DNA of 64,000 nucleotides from Pseudocolwellia agarivorans (GCF_002000085.1 NZ_MUZU01000008.1:124001-188000), one strand, 5' to 3'; shown: positions 18,242 through 26,744, numbered from the stretch's first letter. Made by a program: numbers and translations. Notes: generated by a model not told the origin, from the sequence alone.

Positions 18242-20329
18242 TTAAAAAGGCCACCAACTACTTTCTTTATCTTTGGCTTCTTTATCTAACTCTCCCCAAA
18301 CAACCGGTAAAAATACAGTCATTTCGGCAACGCCACGATTACTCCAAGCATAATATGGAACAAGCTGTGTGTCGTAAGCAGTAAACTCAGGTTTACTTAC
18401 TTTGTTATACATATTTTCTTTCTTATTGTTACTGCGTAAAAGAAGCTTTCCTTTTAATGTAGTGACACTATCGTGAGACCCCGAAAAATCTTTAGTGTGT
18501 GTAGGGGTAAACGTAGAGTCGCCCGCTAAATACACATCAAAAATATTATTCTCTTTTGGTAAGTCTGGTGTTTCTACAACATAAACAATAGGACCACGCT
18601 TAACCGCTACTTGATTTCTGACTTCTTCAATACGTGAGTTTCCTTCTACAAAATCTATATTCAGTGGCATATCTAAAGTGATCATATCACCGGCTTTCCA
18701 CTCACGTGTTAATTTAGCAAAAGTACCCGCGACTACGTTAACGCCTGTCGCTTTACCATTAACTTTTAACGTACTATTTTCAGCCCAACCAGGTATACGT
18801 AAAAGTACATCAAATGCTTCCGCCTTTGCTTCATTAATAGTGATATCAACACGCCCTTCCCAAGGATATTGCGTATTTTGTGTAAGTTTCAACACAGAAC
18901 CATCAGATAGATTGGTTTCTAATGTATTGCCACCATAAATGTTCACGGCAATCCCATTTTCAGGTAAGCTGTAAGACCAGCCCGAGAGTTTAGCCAAGGT
19001 ACGAATTAAGTTTGGTGGACAACAAAAGCAATTGAGATAAGAATCACGTTTTAACGTCGCTGTTGTTCCCTTTTTACCAAAGCGGCTTGTATCGCTACCG
19101 AAACTTCTACGCAAAGGGTTAGTATAAAAATAATGCTTACCGTCAGCACTAATACCTGATAATGCACTGTTATAGAGTACGGTTTCCATAATATCAGCAT
19201 GTTTAGCGTCACCTGTTAATCCCAACATACGCCAGTTGAACATAGCATTAGTAATGTTTGCACAGGTTTCATTGTATGCTGTTGCATTAGGCATTAAATA
19301 ATCTTGTAAAAAAGCCTCATGAACAGAGTCGTGACCAGAAGCACCATGATGAGCTTGGCCAATTGCACCTGTTATATACATTTTACGTTCGTTCGCACTT
19401 GACCACACACGATTTAAAGCATCTAAAAGCGCTTTTTCGCCTGTTTCTGCGTATACGTCTGCTGCACCCGCATAAAAGTACATAGCTAATACGGCATGCC
19501 CAACAGCGTCATTTTCTTTACGAAATGGTTTCTTCTCTTGAACCATATCACCGATCATATTAATTCTAACTGTATCGTCTAAATTTGCTTCTACTTGGCC
19601 TCGCATATTAATAAACAATTCAGCCAGCTCTAAATAACGTCGATCTTTTACTTCACGATATAATTCAACCAACCCTGTAATTTGAGTTTGATTAAAACCA
19701 AAACGAGCAAGATGCTTTGGTCGTGGGCTAAATAGCTTATAGATCATATCGGCATTTTTAGTCGCGATATCTAAGAAGTTAGTTTGGCCGGTAACACGAT
19801 GATGAATAACAGCAGCATTAATTAAATGACCACTATTATACATTTCATGGTATTGGCGATTAGTATAAGGCTTAATATTTTTAATAATACTATGTGTTTG
19901 TAAATAGCCATCAGGTCGTTGTGCCTTAGCAATAACGGCAATAATTTCGTCTAATTGCTCAAGTAATTTTTCATCTTTATTAATGGCATATAAGTACATG
20001 GTCGATTCCATCCACTTGTAAAAATCACCATCATGAAACGGAAAACCTTTCGCTTTACCTTCTTTTAAACCTGCGGCTATTTTGAAGTTATTATATCCAT
20101 GGCCAATATCACCCTTTAACAATTCCCCCATATACGGGATCATTGTTGACTCTAGCATGTCAAATTTTTCTGACCAAAAGCCCGTAGTCCATTTAGCATC
20201 ATCAATATTAATATTTTTGAACTTAACGTATGGACTATCTGCGTTGTGATTAATACCACGCTCTACAGCATGAGCTGATTGTACGAGCATGAAAGAACAA
20301 ATAATGAAAGGAAGCTTTTTAAATACCAT
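18242..20329 (-). CDS. Secreted GH127/GH146-type beta-L-arabinofuranosidase
   Basis: About 695 residues; I prefer the ATG at 20329 over the GTG nine bases upstream. A signal peptide (KKLPFIICSFMLVQSAHA) directs export. The body matches the DUF1680/GH127 fold. Counted from the upstream GTG, E357 and C359 (YNETCAN) with C439 and C440 (NCFCCPPN) correspond to the zinc ligands and nucleophilic cysteine of Bifidobacterium HypBA1, and E341 has the same 16-residue offset as its acid/base glutamate. Such enzymes remove beta-L-arabinofuranose from plant or algal glycans. No other CAZyme, transporter or regulator is adjacent, so it stands alone between panC and panP. GH127 versus GH146 cannot be settled by eye. 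Confidence 0.88.
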   Translation of the reverse strand: MVFKKLPFIICSFMLVQSAHAVERGINHNADSPYVKFKNINIDDAKWTTGFWSEKFDMLESTMIPYMGELLKGDIGHGYNNFKIAAGLKEGKAKGFPFHDGDFYKWMESTMYLYAINKDEKLLEQLDEIIAVIAKAQRPDGYLQTHSIIKNIKPYTNRQYHEMYNSGHLINAAVIHHRVTGQTNFLDIATKNADMIYKLFSPRPKHLARFGFNQTQITGLVELYREVKDRRYLELAELFINMRGQVEANLDDTVRINMIGDMVQEKKPFRKENDAVGHAVLAMYFYAGAADVYAETGEKALLDALNRVWSSANERKMYITGAIGQAHHGASGHDSVHEAFLQDYLMPNATAYNETCANITNAMFNWRMLGLTGDAKHADIMETVLYNSALSGISADGKHYFYTNPLRRSFGSDTSRFGKKGTTATLKRDSYLNCFCCPPNLIRTLAKLSGWSYSLPENGIAVNIYGGNTLETNLSDGSVLKLTQNTQYPWEGRVDITINEAKAEAFDVLLRIPGWAENSTLKVNGKATGVNVVAGTFAKLTREWKAGDMITLDMPLNIDFVEGNSRIEEVRNQVAVKRGPIVYVVETPDLPKENNIFDVYLAGDSTFTPTHTKDFSGSHDSVTTLKGKLLLRSNNKKENMYNKVSKPEFTAYDTQLVPYYAWSNRGVAEMTVFLPVVWGELDKEAKDKESSWWPF

Positions 20330-20550
20330 TAGATACACTTTATTTTTAACGATTTAGTTGTATAAGAATAGTAAACCCCGACAAGATAGATATCAAATAC
20401 ATAAACATATGACGTATGAGGTTGGTTGAGGAAAGTAAGATTTAGGCCAACGAAAGAATACGAACACAAACACTTAACAAATTGAATATTAACTATTTTA
20501 TTTGAATGGAAGCACTTCAACCAGCATAAGTGTAACATTTTATTTCAAAA

Positions 20551-20579
20551 CGCAAAAACAGGGTAAGCGCTATACCCTG
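20551..20579 (-). terminator. Rho-independent terminator on the minus strand
   Basis: Read on the minus strand, CAGGGTA (20579-20573), a 7-base loop and TACCCTG (20565-20559) form a perfect stem followed by TTTTTGCGTTTT. It would end transcription of the 49-aa gene, or isolate the GH127 promoter from upstream transcription. Confidence 0.8.
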
Positions 20580-20589
20580 GTAATATAAA

Positions 20590-20620
20590 TACCACCTATT
20601 TAATAAGTAAACAGGTGGTA
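20590..20620. repeat. 13-bp inverted repeat with one mismatch
   Basis: TACCACCTATTTA at 20590-20602 and TAAACAGGTGGTA at 20608-20620 pair around a 5-base loop. It lies between the 49-aa gene and the stronger terminator at 20551. The arm contains AGGTGG, the same string that serves as Shine-Dalgarno of the 49-aa gene. Confidence 0.6.
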
Positions 20621-20698
20621 ATACTTAATTGATTAATTGACTACTTAGCGAAAGCAAGAAGACATAATTCAAAATTGATATATGAAGTAAATTTGAAA

Positions 20699-20848
20699 TT
20701 ATTCGTAAGAGCGATTAGTCCACTCTAGTTCATACTCTAATTCTTCAATTTTTTTATTTGCTTCAACTAACTGCTGTTGTATTAACGCATAGTTTATTTG
20801 TTCATTTGCTACTGATTGCATTGCGACGCTGTTATTAAATTGTTCCAT
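20699..20848 (-). CDS. Small 49-aa hydrophilic, helix-forming protein
   Basis: ATG at 20848 with a strong Shine-Dalgarno (AGGTGG, 8 bases upstream); 49 codons to a TAA. The predicted peptide begins MEQFNNSVAMQSV and contains QQLVEANKKIEELEYELEW, rich in Glu/Lys/Leu with heptad-like spacing, suggesting an amphipathic or coiled-coil helix. It has no signal peptide or membrane segment. The size, start context and downstream terminator support a real small gene, but I recognise no family; it resembles short SlyX-like coiled coils only in a general way. Confidence 0.62.
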   Translation of the reverse strand: MEQFNNSVAMQSVANEQINYALIQQQLVEANKKIEELEYELEWTNRSYE

Positions 20849-21005
20849 AAATCACCACCTAATATAATTGTAACTAGAGCTGTATCATTACAGAATCAAT
20901 TACAAAAATCAACAAATAAAACACAAATCGAAACAACATCGAAATAAAAACGAAACCACTCCGTAACTAGAATTAAGATAAAAAGTTCAGACATAGTCTA
21001 AAAAC

Positions 21006-21037
21006 AAAAAGACAAAACCTGTAAGGCATTGTCTTTT
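21006..21037 (-). terminator. Terminator after panP
   Basis: On the minus strand AAAAGACAA (21037-21029) pairs with TTGTCTTTTT (21015-21006), followed by GTTTTTAG. It lies about 50 bases beyond the panP stop. Confidence 0.75.
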
Positions 21038-21086
21038 ATAGTTTTTAAAATAGGTACAAATAATGAAGTATTAATAGACGTGAAAA

Positions 21087-22727
21087 TTAATCGCAAATAG
21101 CATGTAACTCAGGAAGAAAAGTTACACTTTCATTTGCTAGAATACACTGTTCCTCAAGGATGCTGTGCAATATTTTATTTGATGTAAGTGGATTTGCTAA
21201 TACCACTCTAAAAACTAAAATTTTCTTACCTTGATAGCGAGACACTTCTATACGTGTTCTTGAAACAAATGACTTACCATTTTCACGCTGACGCTTCTGA
21301 ACAAATTTAGTTAACTTATCTAACAAGCTATTTATTTCATCTTGTTGTTCAAGAGTCGCTGTAGCAAGATATTGTTGAATAACTTTAGGCGCATAACGGT
21401 ACGTTAATAAACACAGTTCAGGTCGTGTTATTAATTCAAAGTCATCATGATCATTAATCATATCTGCAAAATAATTGGCTTTTTCAATACTATGATTAAT
21501 CAATAATTCATAACCTGGACGGCTAATAATATGTAAACTAGCATACACAAGCATAGCCATACCAGGGCGTGAACCTTCTAACGTATGACTACCTAAATCC
21601 TTAGAGCCCTTACGAATAATGTATTCTGCATGATGCTCAATAGAAGCAACAGATTTTGGATTTTTAAAAACAACCAATCCAGCCCCCATCGGAATATACA
21701 TTTGCTTATGAGCATCAATAGTCACTGAGTCTGCGCGTTCTATGCCGTTGAGGATCGTACGGTATTTGTTTGATAATAACGTTGCTCCCCCCCATGCAGC
21801 ATCAACATGAAAATTACACGAAAACTCTTGTGCAATATCCGCCATATTATTAAGTGGGTCCACATTACCTGTTTCTGTAGTACCTGCCACACCAACAATA
21901 CTGAGTACTTTAATGTTTTTATTGGCGAGTTCTTGGCATTTTTCACGTAATTTTACACAGTCTATTTTATTATATTCATCGGTAGGTATTCTAATTACAC
22001 TTTCTTCACCAATACCTAAAATATCTGCTGATTTTTTGAGAGAGTAATGACCACGGTCAGACACCAAAATAGCTAAGCCTTTATAACCATAATGGGTAAG
22101 AGCATTAAATAAACCTTCTTTTGCGACACCTTTGAAATGGCCATCGGGCTTTAATAAGTTATTTCGAGCAACCCAAAGCGCGGTAATATTAGCCACAGTA
22201 CCACCCGAACAAAACGCGCCTAATGAGTGATTTGGACTATGCATCCATTGCTCATAAAAAGGTTCATCGTCTCGATATACTAAACGATGCATCATCCCTA
22301 ACACTTGCCGCTCAAGTGGTGTAAATGCTTTAGATGTTTCAACTTTTACAAGGTTTTGATTTAATCCCACCATTAACTTAGATAACGGCAAAATAAAATA
22401 AGGTAAAGCTGAGGTCATATGCCCAATAAAACTAGGGCTTGAGGTGTGAACAGACTGAGAAACCAGCTTATCTAATAAATGACGCATATGATCAGAAACA
22501 AAGCTAGGTTCTTCAGGAATGCTAGAACCCGCAAAATCTTTCTCAATATCTGTTAACGCTTGATTGGTTGCCACAATATGGTTACCAAGAAAACCCGCAA
22601 GATTTTGAGACATTTCTTTTTCAATAGCGCCTAATGTTGAGTCTGGCGCTTCAGGAATAGTAAAAATGCGGTGTAGAGATTTGTGAGTTGCTTTAGCTTT
22701 GCGCTTATTCGCTGTCATACTTATCAC
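21087..22727 (-). CDS. panP: PLP-dependent aspartate 1-decarboxylase (PanP type)
   Basis: A group II PLP decarboxylase of about 540 residues. The PLP lysine is K341 in TIDAHKQMYIPMGAG; D309 in FHVDAAWGG contacts the pyridine nitrogen; AFCSGGTVANITAL holds the phosphate. Overall it matches the PanP subfamily, described in Vibrio, which decarboxylates aspartate to beta-alanine in gammaproteobacteria lacking pyruvoyl PanD. With panB and panC 3-5 kb away and no panD in view, it would complete pantothenate synthesis. The start is GTG at 22727 or, more likely, ATG at 22718 (MTANKRK). A glutamate-decarboxylase-like role is the alternative. Confidence 0.88.
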   Translation of the reverse strand: MISMTANKRKAKATHKSLHRIFTIPEAPDSTLGAIEKEMSQNLAGFLGNHIVATNQALTDIEKDFAGSSIPEEPSFVSDHMRHLLDKLVSQSVHTSSPSFIGHMTSALPYFILPLSKLMVGLNQNLVKVETSKAFTPLERQVLGMMHRLVYRDDEPFYEQWMHSPNHSLGAFCSGGTVANITALWVARNNLLKPDGHFKGVAKEGLFNALTHYGYKGLAILVSDRGHYSLKKSADILGIGEESVIRIPTDEYNKIDCVKLREKCQELANKNIKVLSIVGVAGTTETGNVDPLNNMADIAQEFSCNFHVDAAWGGATLLSNKYRTILNGIERADSVTIDAHKQMYIPMGAGLVVFKNPKSVASIEHHAEYIIRKGSKDLGSHTLEGSRPGMAMLVYASLHIISRPGYELLINHSIEKANYFADMINDHDDFELITRPELCLLTYRYAPKVIQQYLATATLEQQDEINSLLDKLTKFVQKRQRENGKSFVSRTRIEVSRYQGKKILVFRVVLANPLTSNKILHSILEEQCILANESVTFLPELHAICD

Positions 22728-22738
22728 TTATTCTAATA

Positions 22739-22756
22739 TAACCTGAACTCAGGTTA
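22739..22756. repeat. Palindrome just upstream of panP
   Basis: TAACCTGA and TCAGGTTA face each other across two bases. The string AACCTGAACT recurs at the repeat end at 48852, so this may be a repeat remnant or an operator; it is 12-20 bases from the panP start. Confidence 0.5.
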
Positions 22757-22833
22757 ATATAAGTTTGATTTGTTGTTATTGCGGCACTTTAATAAAAATT
22801 AACTAAAAAGTCTCTACTTTTTATAAGCGAGCT

Positions 22834-22932
22834 TTATGTTAAAGCGCTAGAAATGAACATTAAACTTAACTCTAAAATCAAAAGACAGAAAAGAGAATAG
22901 AGGAAAACTTGTTTTTTTATCTTGCTAATCAT
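22834..22932 (-). CDS. Possible 32-aa membrane peptide
   Basis: ATG at 22932, 32 codons, TAA at 22834. The peptide begins MISKIKKQVFLYS and continues as one hydrophobic stretch (LFCLLILELSLMFI), the layout of a small single-pass inner-membrane protein with a positive N-terminus. An AGGA Shine-Dalgarno lies in AAATAGGATTTGATATG. That Shine-Dalgarno forms one arm of the perfect inverted repeat 22937-22972. There is no family match I recognise; a chance frame cannot be excluded. Confidence 0.4.
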   Translation of the reverse strand: MISKIKKQVFLYSLFCLLILELSLMFISSALT

Positions 22933-22936
22933 ATCA

Positions 22937-22972
22937 AATCCTATTTTTTATTATGAATAAGTAAATAGGATT
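22937..22972. repeat. 10-bp perfect inverted repeat covering the Shine-Dalgarno of the 32-aa frame
   Basis: AATCCTATTT (22937-22946) and AAATAGGATT (22963-22972), 16-base loop. In the minus-strand transcript the second arm contains the AGGA of the small frame, so the hairpin could occlude its ribosome binding site. Confidence 0.5.
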
Positions 22973-22997
22973 CAAATATCACACCAAAAATAACCAT

Positions 22998-23025
22998 ATG
23001 ATTTTATTCAATAAAATAAAATCAT
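22998..23025. repeat. 11-bp perfect AT-rich inverted repeat
   Basis: ATGATTTTATT (22998-23008) and AATAAAATCAT (23015-23025), loop CAATAA. It lies between the trmB-like gene and the 32-aa frame; it could be a weak terminator of the former or a binding site. Confidence 0.5.
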
Positions 23026-23140
23026 AATTTAAAATAATATAAAAATTTGTTAAATTCGCCAATAATTGTAACTTTTAACAAAGCGTTAAGTATAGGACAA
23101 AAATCAAAATGTAATCAAAAATGAAAACATTCCTTTATGA

Positions 23141-23836
23141 TTACTTTATTTTAATGGTTAGTTGAAAACATTCTTGGCCGCTTGCTCGATATTTAGCTTC
23201 AAACGGGGTTAAGGGTTCTTTATCATCAACTGTAGAAAACTCACCGGTCAACTTTAAGAGTGATACCGCAAAGCTGAACTCTTCTAAATATAAGCGCCAA
23301 TTACTGCGCAAAATCATGGTATGCCCTATTTTAAGCATATCAGGAAATACCGCGCTACCATGCCAACGACGCTGTACATGCTTAGACTTAGGCCAAGGGT
23401 TAGGGTACAAAACATAATGTTGAGTAACAGACCATTTAGCCGCTAATACCAAACGATAAAAATCGTTCAAGTCAGCTCGAATTAAATAAAAGTTCTCAAC
23501 CTTTTGAAAACTATCTTCATTAACCAACTCATCAACATTACGATTGATGCGATTAGCCGACTTATCTACCCCTATAACTAAAGCTTTAGGGTTTCGTTTC
23601 GCAAGTAATCGCGTACTTTGTCCAACCCCACAGCACGAGTCTAAAATGATCTCGCCATCAAATGCCTGAACCACTTTATCTATTTCATCGAAAGCGTCTT
23701 GTGTATGTTGTTGATAAGGTTTTTTAAATGGATGTTTTATATGTTTTAAAACAATCTCTTCAAGCTTTTCATGTATACCGTCTTGATTAGTAACAATCGC
23801 TTTAGAGTCCCCCATTTTATTTATTTTTTCTGTCAT
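23141..23836 (-). CDS. TrmB-like class I SAM-dependent methyltransferase
   Basis: 231 residues with a SAM-binding motif (ILDSCCGVGQSTRLLA), an acidic strand end (VIGVDKSANRI) and the segment LYPNPWPKSKHVQRRWHG, which parallels the PDPWPKKRHHKRR signature of TrmB, the tRNA m7G46 methyltransferase. The rest is divergent from standard TrmB, so this is probably a paralogue with a related RNA substrate. Its start overlaps the ABC permease stop by one base, placing it last in the yadG-yadH operon. Confidence 0.75.
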   Translation of the reverse strand: MTEKINKMGDSKAIVTNQDGIHEKLEEIVLKHIKHPFKKPYQQHTQDAFDEIDKVVQAFDGEIILDSCCGVGQSTRLLAKRNPKALVIGVDKSANRINRNVDELVNEDSFQKVENFYLIRADLNDFYRLVLAAKWSVTQHYVLYPNPWPKSKHVQRRWHGSAVFPDMLKIGHTMILRSNWRLYLEEFSFAVSLLKLTGEFSTVDDKEPLTPFEAKYRASGQECFQLTIKIK

Positions 23837-24609
23837 TAAGTACGTAATCCTACACCTTTAGTGATCAACACCATTGCTAGCGTGTATAAAGTCACAATAA
23901 ACACACCTAAAACAGAAAATGCAATAGTTAAACTTACGTCTGTTATCCCTAGAAACCCATATCTAAAGGCATTTACCATGTAAACAATGGGATTAGCTTG
24001 TGAAACACCTTGCCAAAATTCAGGCAGCAAACTAATTGAATAAAACACACCACCAAGGTATGTTAGCGGCGTTAAAATAAAGGTTGGAATAATAGAAATA
24101 TCATCAAAGCTTGAAGCAAATATCGCATTAATTAAACCGCCTAAAGAGAAAGTCGCAGAGGTTAAACAAACCGTTAAAATAATAACCCAAATATTATGAA
24201 TTTGAATATCCACAAAAAACAAGGATACCAAGGTAACAATTAACCCCACTAAAATACCGCGTGCCATTCCGCCGCCAACATAACCTGCAACAATTACCCA
24301 ATTAGGCACAGGAGCAACTAGCATTTCTTCAATGTTATGTTGCCATTTAGCGCTATAAAAAGACGATGCTACATTGGAGTATGAGTTAGTAATAACACTC
24401 ATCATGATCAAGCCAGGTACAATAAACGACATATAATCAAAGCCGCCCATTTCTCCTATTCTAGAGCCAATCAATTCCCCAAAAATAACAAAGTACAAAC
24501 TAATGGTAATTGCTGGTGGTACAAGTGTTTGTATCCATATGCGCATAAAACGGTGTATTTCTTTATGCAAAATACTTTTTAATGCAATAACGTTAACTGA
24601 AGAACTCAT
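23836..24609 (-). CDS. yadH: ABC-2 type transporter permease (YadH family)
   Basis: 257 residues, six predicted membrane helices, typical ABC-2 permease with the family motif PLTYLGGVFYSISLLP. The start at 24609 is preceded by a strong Shine-Dalgarno (GGAGGAG) overlapping the end of yadG; the in-frame extension to 24630 is rejected. It pairs with the YadG ATPase to form an exporter of unknown substrate in the inner membrane. yadGH also lies near the pan genes in E. coli. Confidence 0.92.
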   Translation of the reverse strand: MSSSVNVIALKSILHKEIHRFMRIWIQTLVPPAITISLYFVIFGELIGSRIGEMGGFDYMSFIVPGLIMMSVITNSYSNVASSFYSAKWQHNIEEMLVAPVPNWVIVAGYVGGGMARGILVGLIVTLVSLFFVDIQIHNIWVIILTVCLTSATFSLGGLINAIFASSFDDISIIPTFILTPLTYLGGVFYSISLLPEFWQGVSQANPIVYMVNAFRYGFLGITDVSLTIAFSVLGVFIVTLYTLAMVLITKGVGLRT

Positions 24610-24610
24610 A

Positions 24611-25555
24611 TTATTTCTCCTCCACTGCATCTTGAGACTGGTTGATCATATTGACAAAAAGCTCTTCTAAACGATTACTCTTATTACGCATACTTTTCAC
24701 ATTAATGCCTAAGTCAGTTAATTGAGTAAATATTTGATTCATCGTTTGCGATTTATCTATATCTACTTCTAATGTACTTTCCCCTACTAGCCGGCTAGTA
24801 AAACCGGTTAGCGTGATAGATGAATGGTCAGCTACATCGTTACTATCTAAATCTAAAATAAACGTTTCAACATTCAACGAGGCTAATAGCGATTTCATAT
24901 CGGTATTTTTTACGATAATGCCTTTATCAATAATCGCGATATTACGACACAACATTTCAGCTTCTTCTAAATAATGAGTTGTTAAAATAATTGTGATGCC
25001 TTGTTGATTTAGTTCTTTAAGGAACTCCCACATTGAACGACGCAGTTCAATATCTACGCCAGCAGTAGGCTCATCTAAAATAAGAATTTTAGGTTCATGC
25101 ATTAAGGCACGCGCAATCATCAAGCGTCTTTTCATACCACCAGAAAGCATACGTGATGCGTTATCTCGTTTATCCCATAAATCGAGCTGTTTTAAATATT
25201 TCTCAGCACGTTGATACGCAGTTTTACGATCAACACCGTAGTAACCCGCTTGGTTCACTAATATTGTCATTAACGATTCAAACTGATTAAAGTTAAATTC
25301 TTGTGGTACTAAACCAATAAAGGTTTTTGCCGCTTCAAGCTCTGTATCAATGTTTTTACCAAAAACACTAACCGAGCCTGACGTTTTATTAACTAACGAA
25401 GTAATAATACCAATAGATGTTGATTTACCAGCACCATTAGGGCCAAGCAATGCAAAGAAATCACCTTCATCAACCGTTAAATCAATGCCTTTAAGTGCTT
25501 CAAATCCGCCTTTATATATTTTTTTTAAGTTAGATATTTCTAACGCTTTACGCAT
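24611..25555 (-). CDS. yadG: ABC transporter ATP-binding protein (YadG family)
   Basis: 314 residues: Walker A GPNGAGKST, signature LSGGMKRRLMIARAL, Walker B ILILDEPTAGVD and the switch histidine in ILTTHYLEEAE. The C-terminal 90 residues are the extra domain common in ABC-2 exporter ATPases. It is the first gene of the operon yadG-yadH-trmB-like. Confidence 0.94.
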   Translation of the reverse strand: MRKALEISNLKKIYKGGFEALKGIDLTVDEGDFFALLGPNGAGKSTSIGIITSLVNKTSGSVSVFGKNIDTELEAAKTFIGLVPQEFNFNQFESLMTILVNQAGYYGVDRKTAYQRAEKYLKQLDLWDKRDNASRMLSGGMKRRLMIARALMHEPKILILDEPTAGVDIELRRSMWEFLKELNQQGITIILTTHYLEEAEMLCRNIAIIDKGIIVKNTDMKSLLASLNVETFILDLDSNDVADHSSITLTGFTSRLVGESTLEVDIDKSQTMNQIFTQLTDLGINVKSMRNKSNRLEELFVNMINQSQDAVEEK

Positions 25556-25632
25556 AATTTAATCCTGATTAAGTCCTGATTACCCATAATGATGATGCTA
25601 TAGATGAGGGGGTTAATTACATTTTTCAATGA

Positions 25633-25965
25633 TCAATTTAGAATATAAAAGGCAAATAATACCCAACTTGTAATAAGTAAAAGCCAAGGTATTAGTACCT
25701 TACTGGTTACTTTGTTTAACTCTGTTGATTCATTTACGCTTTTTTCATTATTCTCTTCGGTTGTATTTTTAGCTTTAAGCTGTTGTTTTCGCTGTTTGTC
25801 ACGTTCTCTAGCTTTTATTTTTTGTTGTTTTTTATATTCGCTAATGCCTTTTTCGATACCTTGTGCAATAAGCTTTGTTTGCTCTTTAGTTTGCCCAGGC
25901 TTTTGAATAGATTTAGCCACTTTAAGTGCATCTTGTTGTGTTTCTTTGGAAGCTGTTTGATTCAT
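25633..25965 (-). CDS. DUF2956 family protein
   Basis: 110 residues. The N-terminus (SKETQQDALKVAKSIQKPGQ and TKLIAQGIEKGISEYKKQQK) is the DUF2956 signature I recognise from Vibrio and Shewanella. A basic coiled-coil-like stretch follows and the protein ends in one membrane helix (VLIPWLLLITSWVLFAFYIL), so it is tail-anchored with the basic domain in the cytoplasm. The function is unknown. Confidence 0.85.
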   Translation of the reverse strand: MNQTASKETQQDALKVAKSIQKPGQTKEQTKLIAQGIEKGISEYKKQQKIKARERDKQRKQQLKAKNTTEENNEKSVNESTELNKVTSKVLIPWLLLITSWVLFAFYILN

Positions 25966-26096
25966 AAATAGTTATCGTAAAATTGAAGAAAAATTATCGC
26001 GAATAATTAAACTATTATACTGATTTATCCAGTAAATACTTGTAGGATATCGCCTATACAACAGAATATTAATTAAAATCATTAAAGAGACAATGC

Positions 26097-26726
26097 ATGA
26101 GCAACTTATCTACTGCAACTACACAAATTACACAAATGTTAACCATGCAAGATGCAATGAATTCTCGCGTTAGCGAAACGTGGAGAGATAATAACTACGA
26201 ATGGTATCGCGCAATTTGGGTTGAATGTGCTGAAATGCTTGATCACCACGGTTGGAAATGGTGGAAACATCAAGAGATTGACGTACCTCAAGTACAATTA
26301 GAATTAGTCGATATTTTTCACTTTGGTTTAAGCCTACGCTTAATGACAGGCGCTTCAGTAGAAAGTATTACAGCTGAATTAGCTCAAGAGTTAACAGAAA
26401 AAACATCTGAAACAGATTTTAAAATAGCATTAGAAAATTTAGCCTCTGCGGCGGTTTCAAACAAAGCGTTTGATGCTGTTGCGCTTGCTGATTGTATGCG
26501 ATTAATGAATATGGATTTAAACGAATTATTTCGCCAATACGTAGGTAAAAACACCTTAAACTTTTTCCGCCAAGATCATGGCTACAAAGAAGGTACATAC
26601 ATTAAAATTTGGAATGGCGAAGAAGACAACGAAGTATTAGCAAATGTTGTTACTACACTTGATCCAAGCGCCACTGACTTTCAACAACAATTATATGCAG
26701 CATTAGAAGCCAAATACCCTAAATAA
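26097..26726 (+). CDS. dUTP diphosphatase, dimeric all-alpha type
   Basis: Hydrolyses dUTP to dUMP and PPi, keeping uracil out of DNA. 209 residues with the E-x-x-E...E-x-x-D metal motif of the MazG-like all-alpha NTP pyrophosphatases: IWVECAEMLDHHGWKWWK followed by QLELVDIFHFGLS. It is unrelated to the trimeric Dut enzyme of E. coli. It stands alone and has its own terminator. Confidence 0.88.
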   Translation: MSNLSTATTQITQMLTMQDAMNSRVSETWRDNNYEWYRAIWVECAEMLDHHGWKWWKHQEIDVPQVQLELVDIFHFGLSLRLMTGASVESITAELAQELTEKTSETDFKIALENLASAAVSNKAFDAVALADCMRLMNMDLNELFRQYVGKNTLNFFRQDHGYKEGTYIKIWNGEEDNEVLANVVTTLDPSATDFQQQLYAALEAKYPK

Positions 26727-26744
26727 ACTGCATACAAATAAAAG

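Larger units (their letters stand above)
20340..20698. other. Intergenic region upstream of the GH127 gene
   Basis: The stretch 20340-20550 should contain the GH127 promoter; a 69-codon open frame here overlaps the GH127 start and has no protein-like features. Beyond it are the two hairpins described at 20551-20579 and 20590-20620. No other gene is visible. Confidence 0.4.

Noticed and set aside
20329-20538. 69-codon frame upstream of the GH127 gene on the minus strand
   Set aside because: Overlaps the GH127 start, has no clear ribosome binding site and an unusual Cys/Tyr/Val-rich composition typical of a chance frame.
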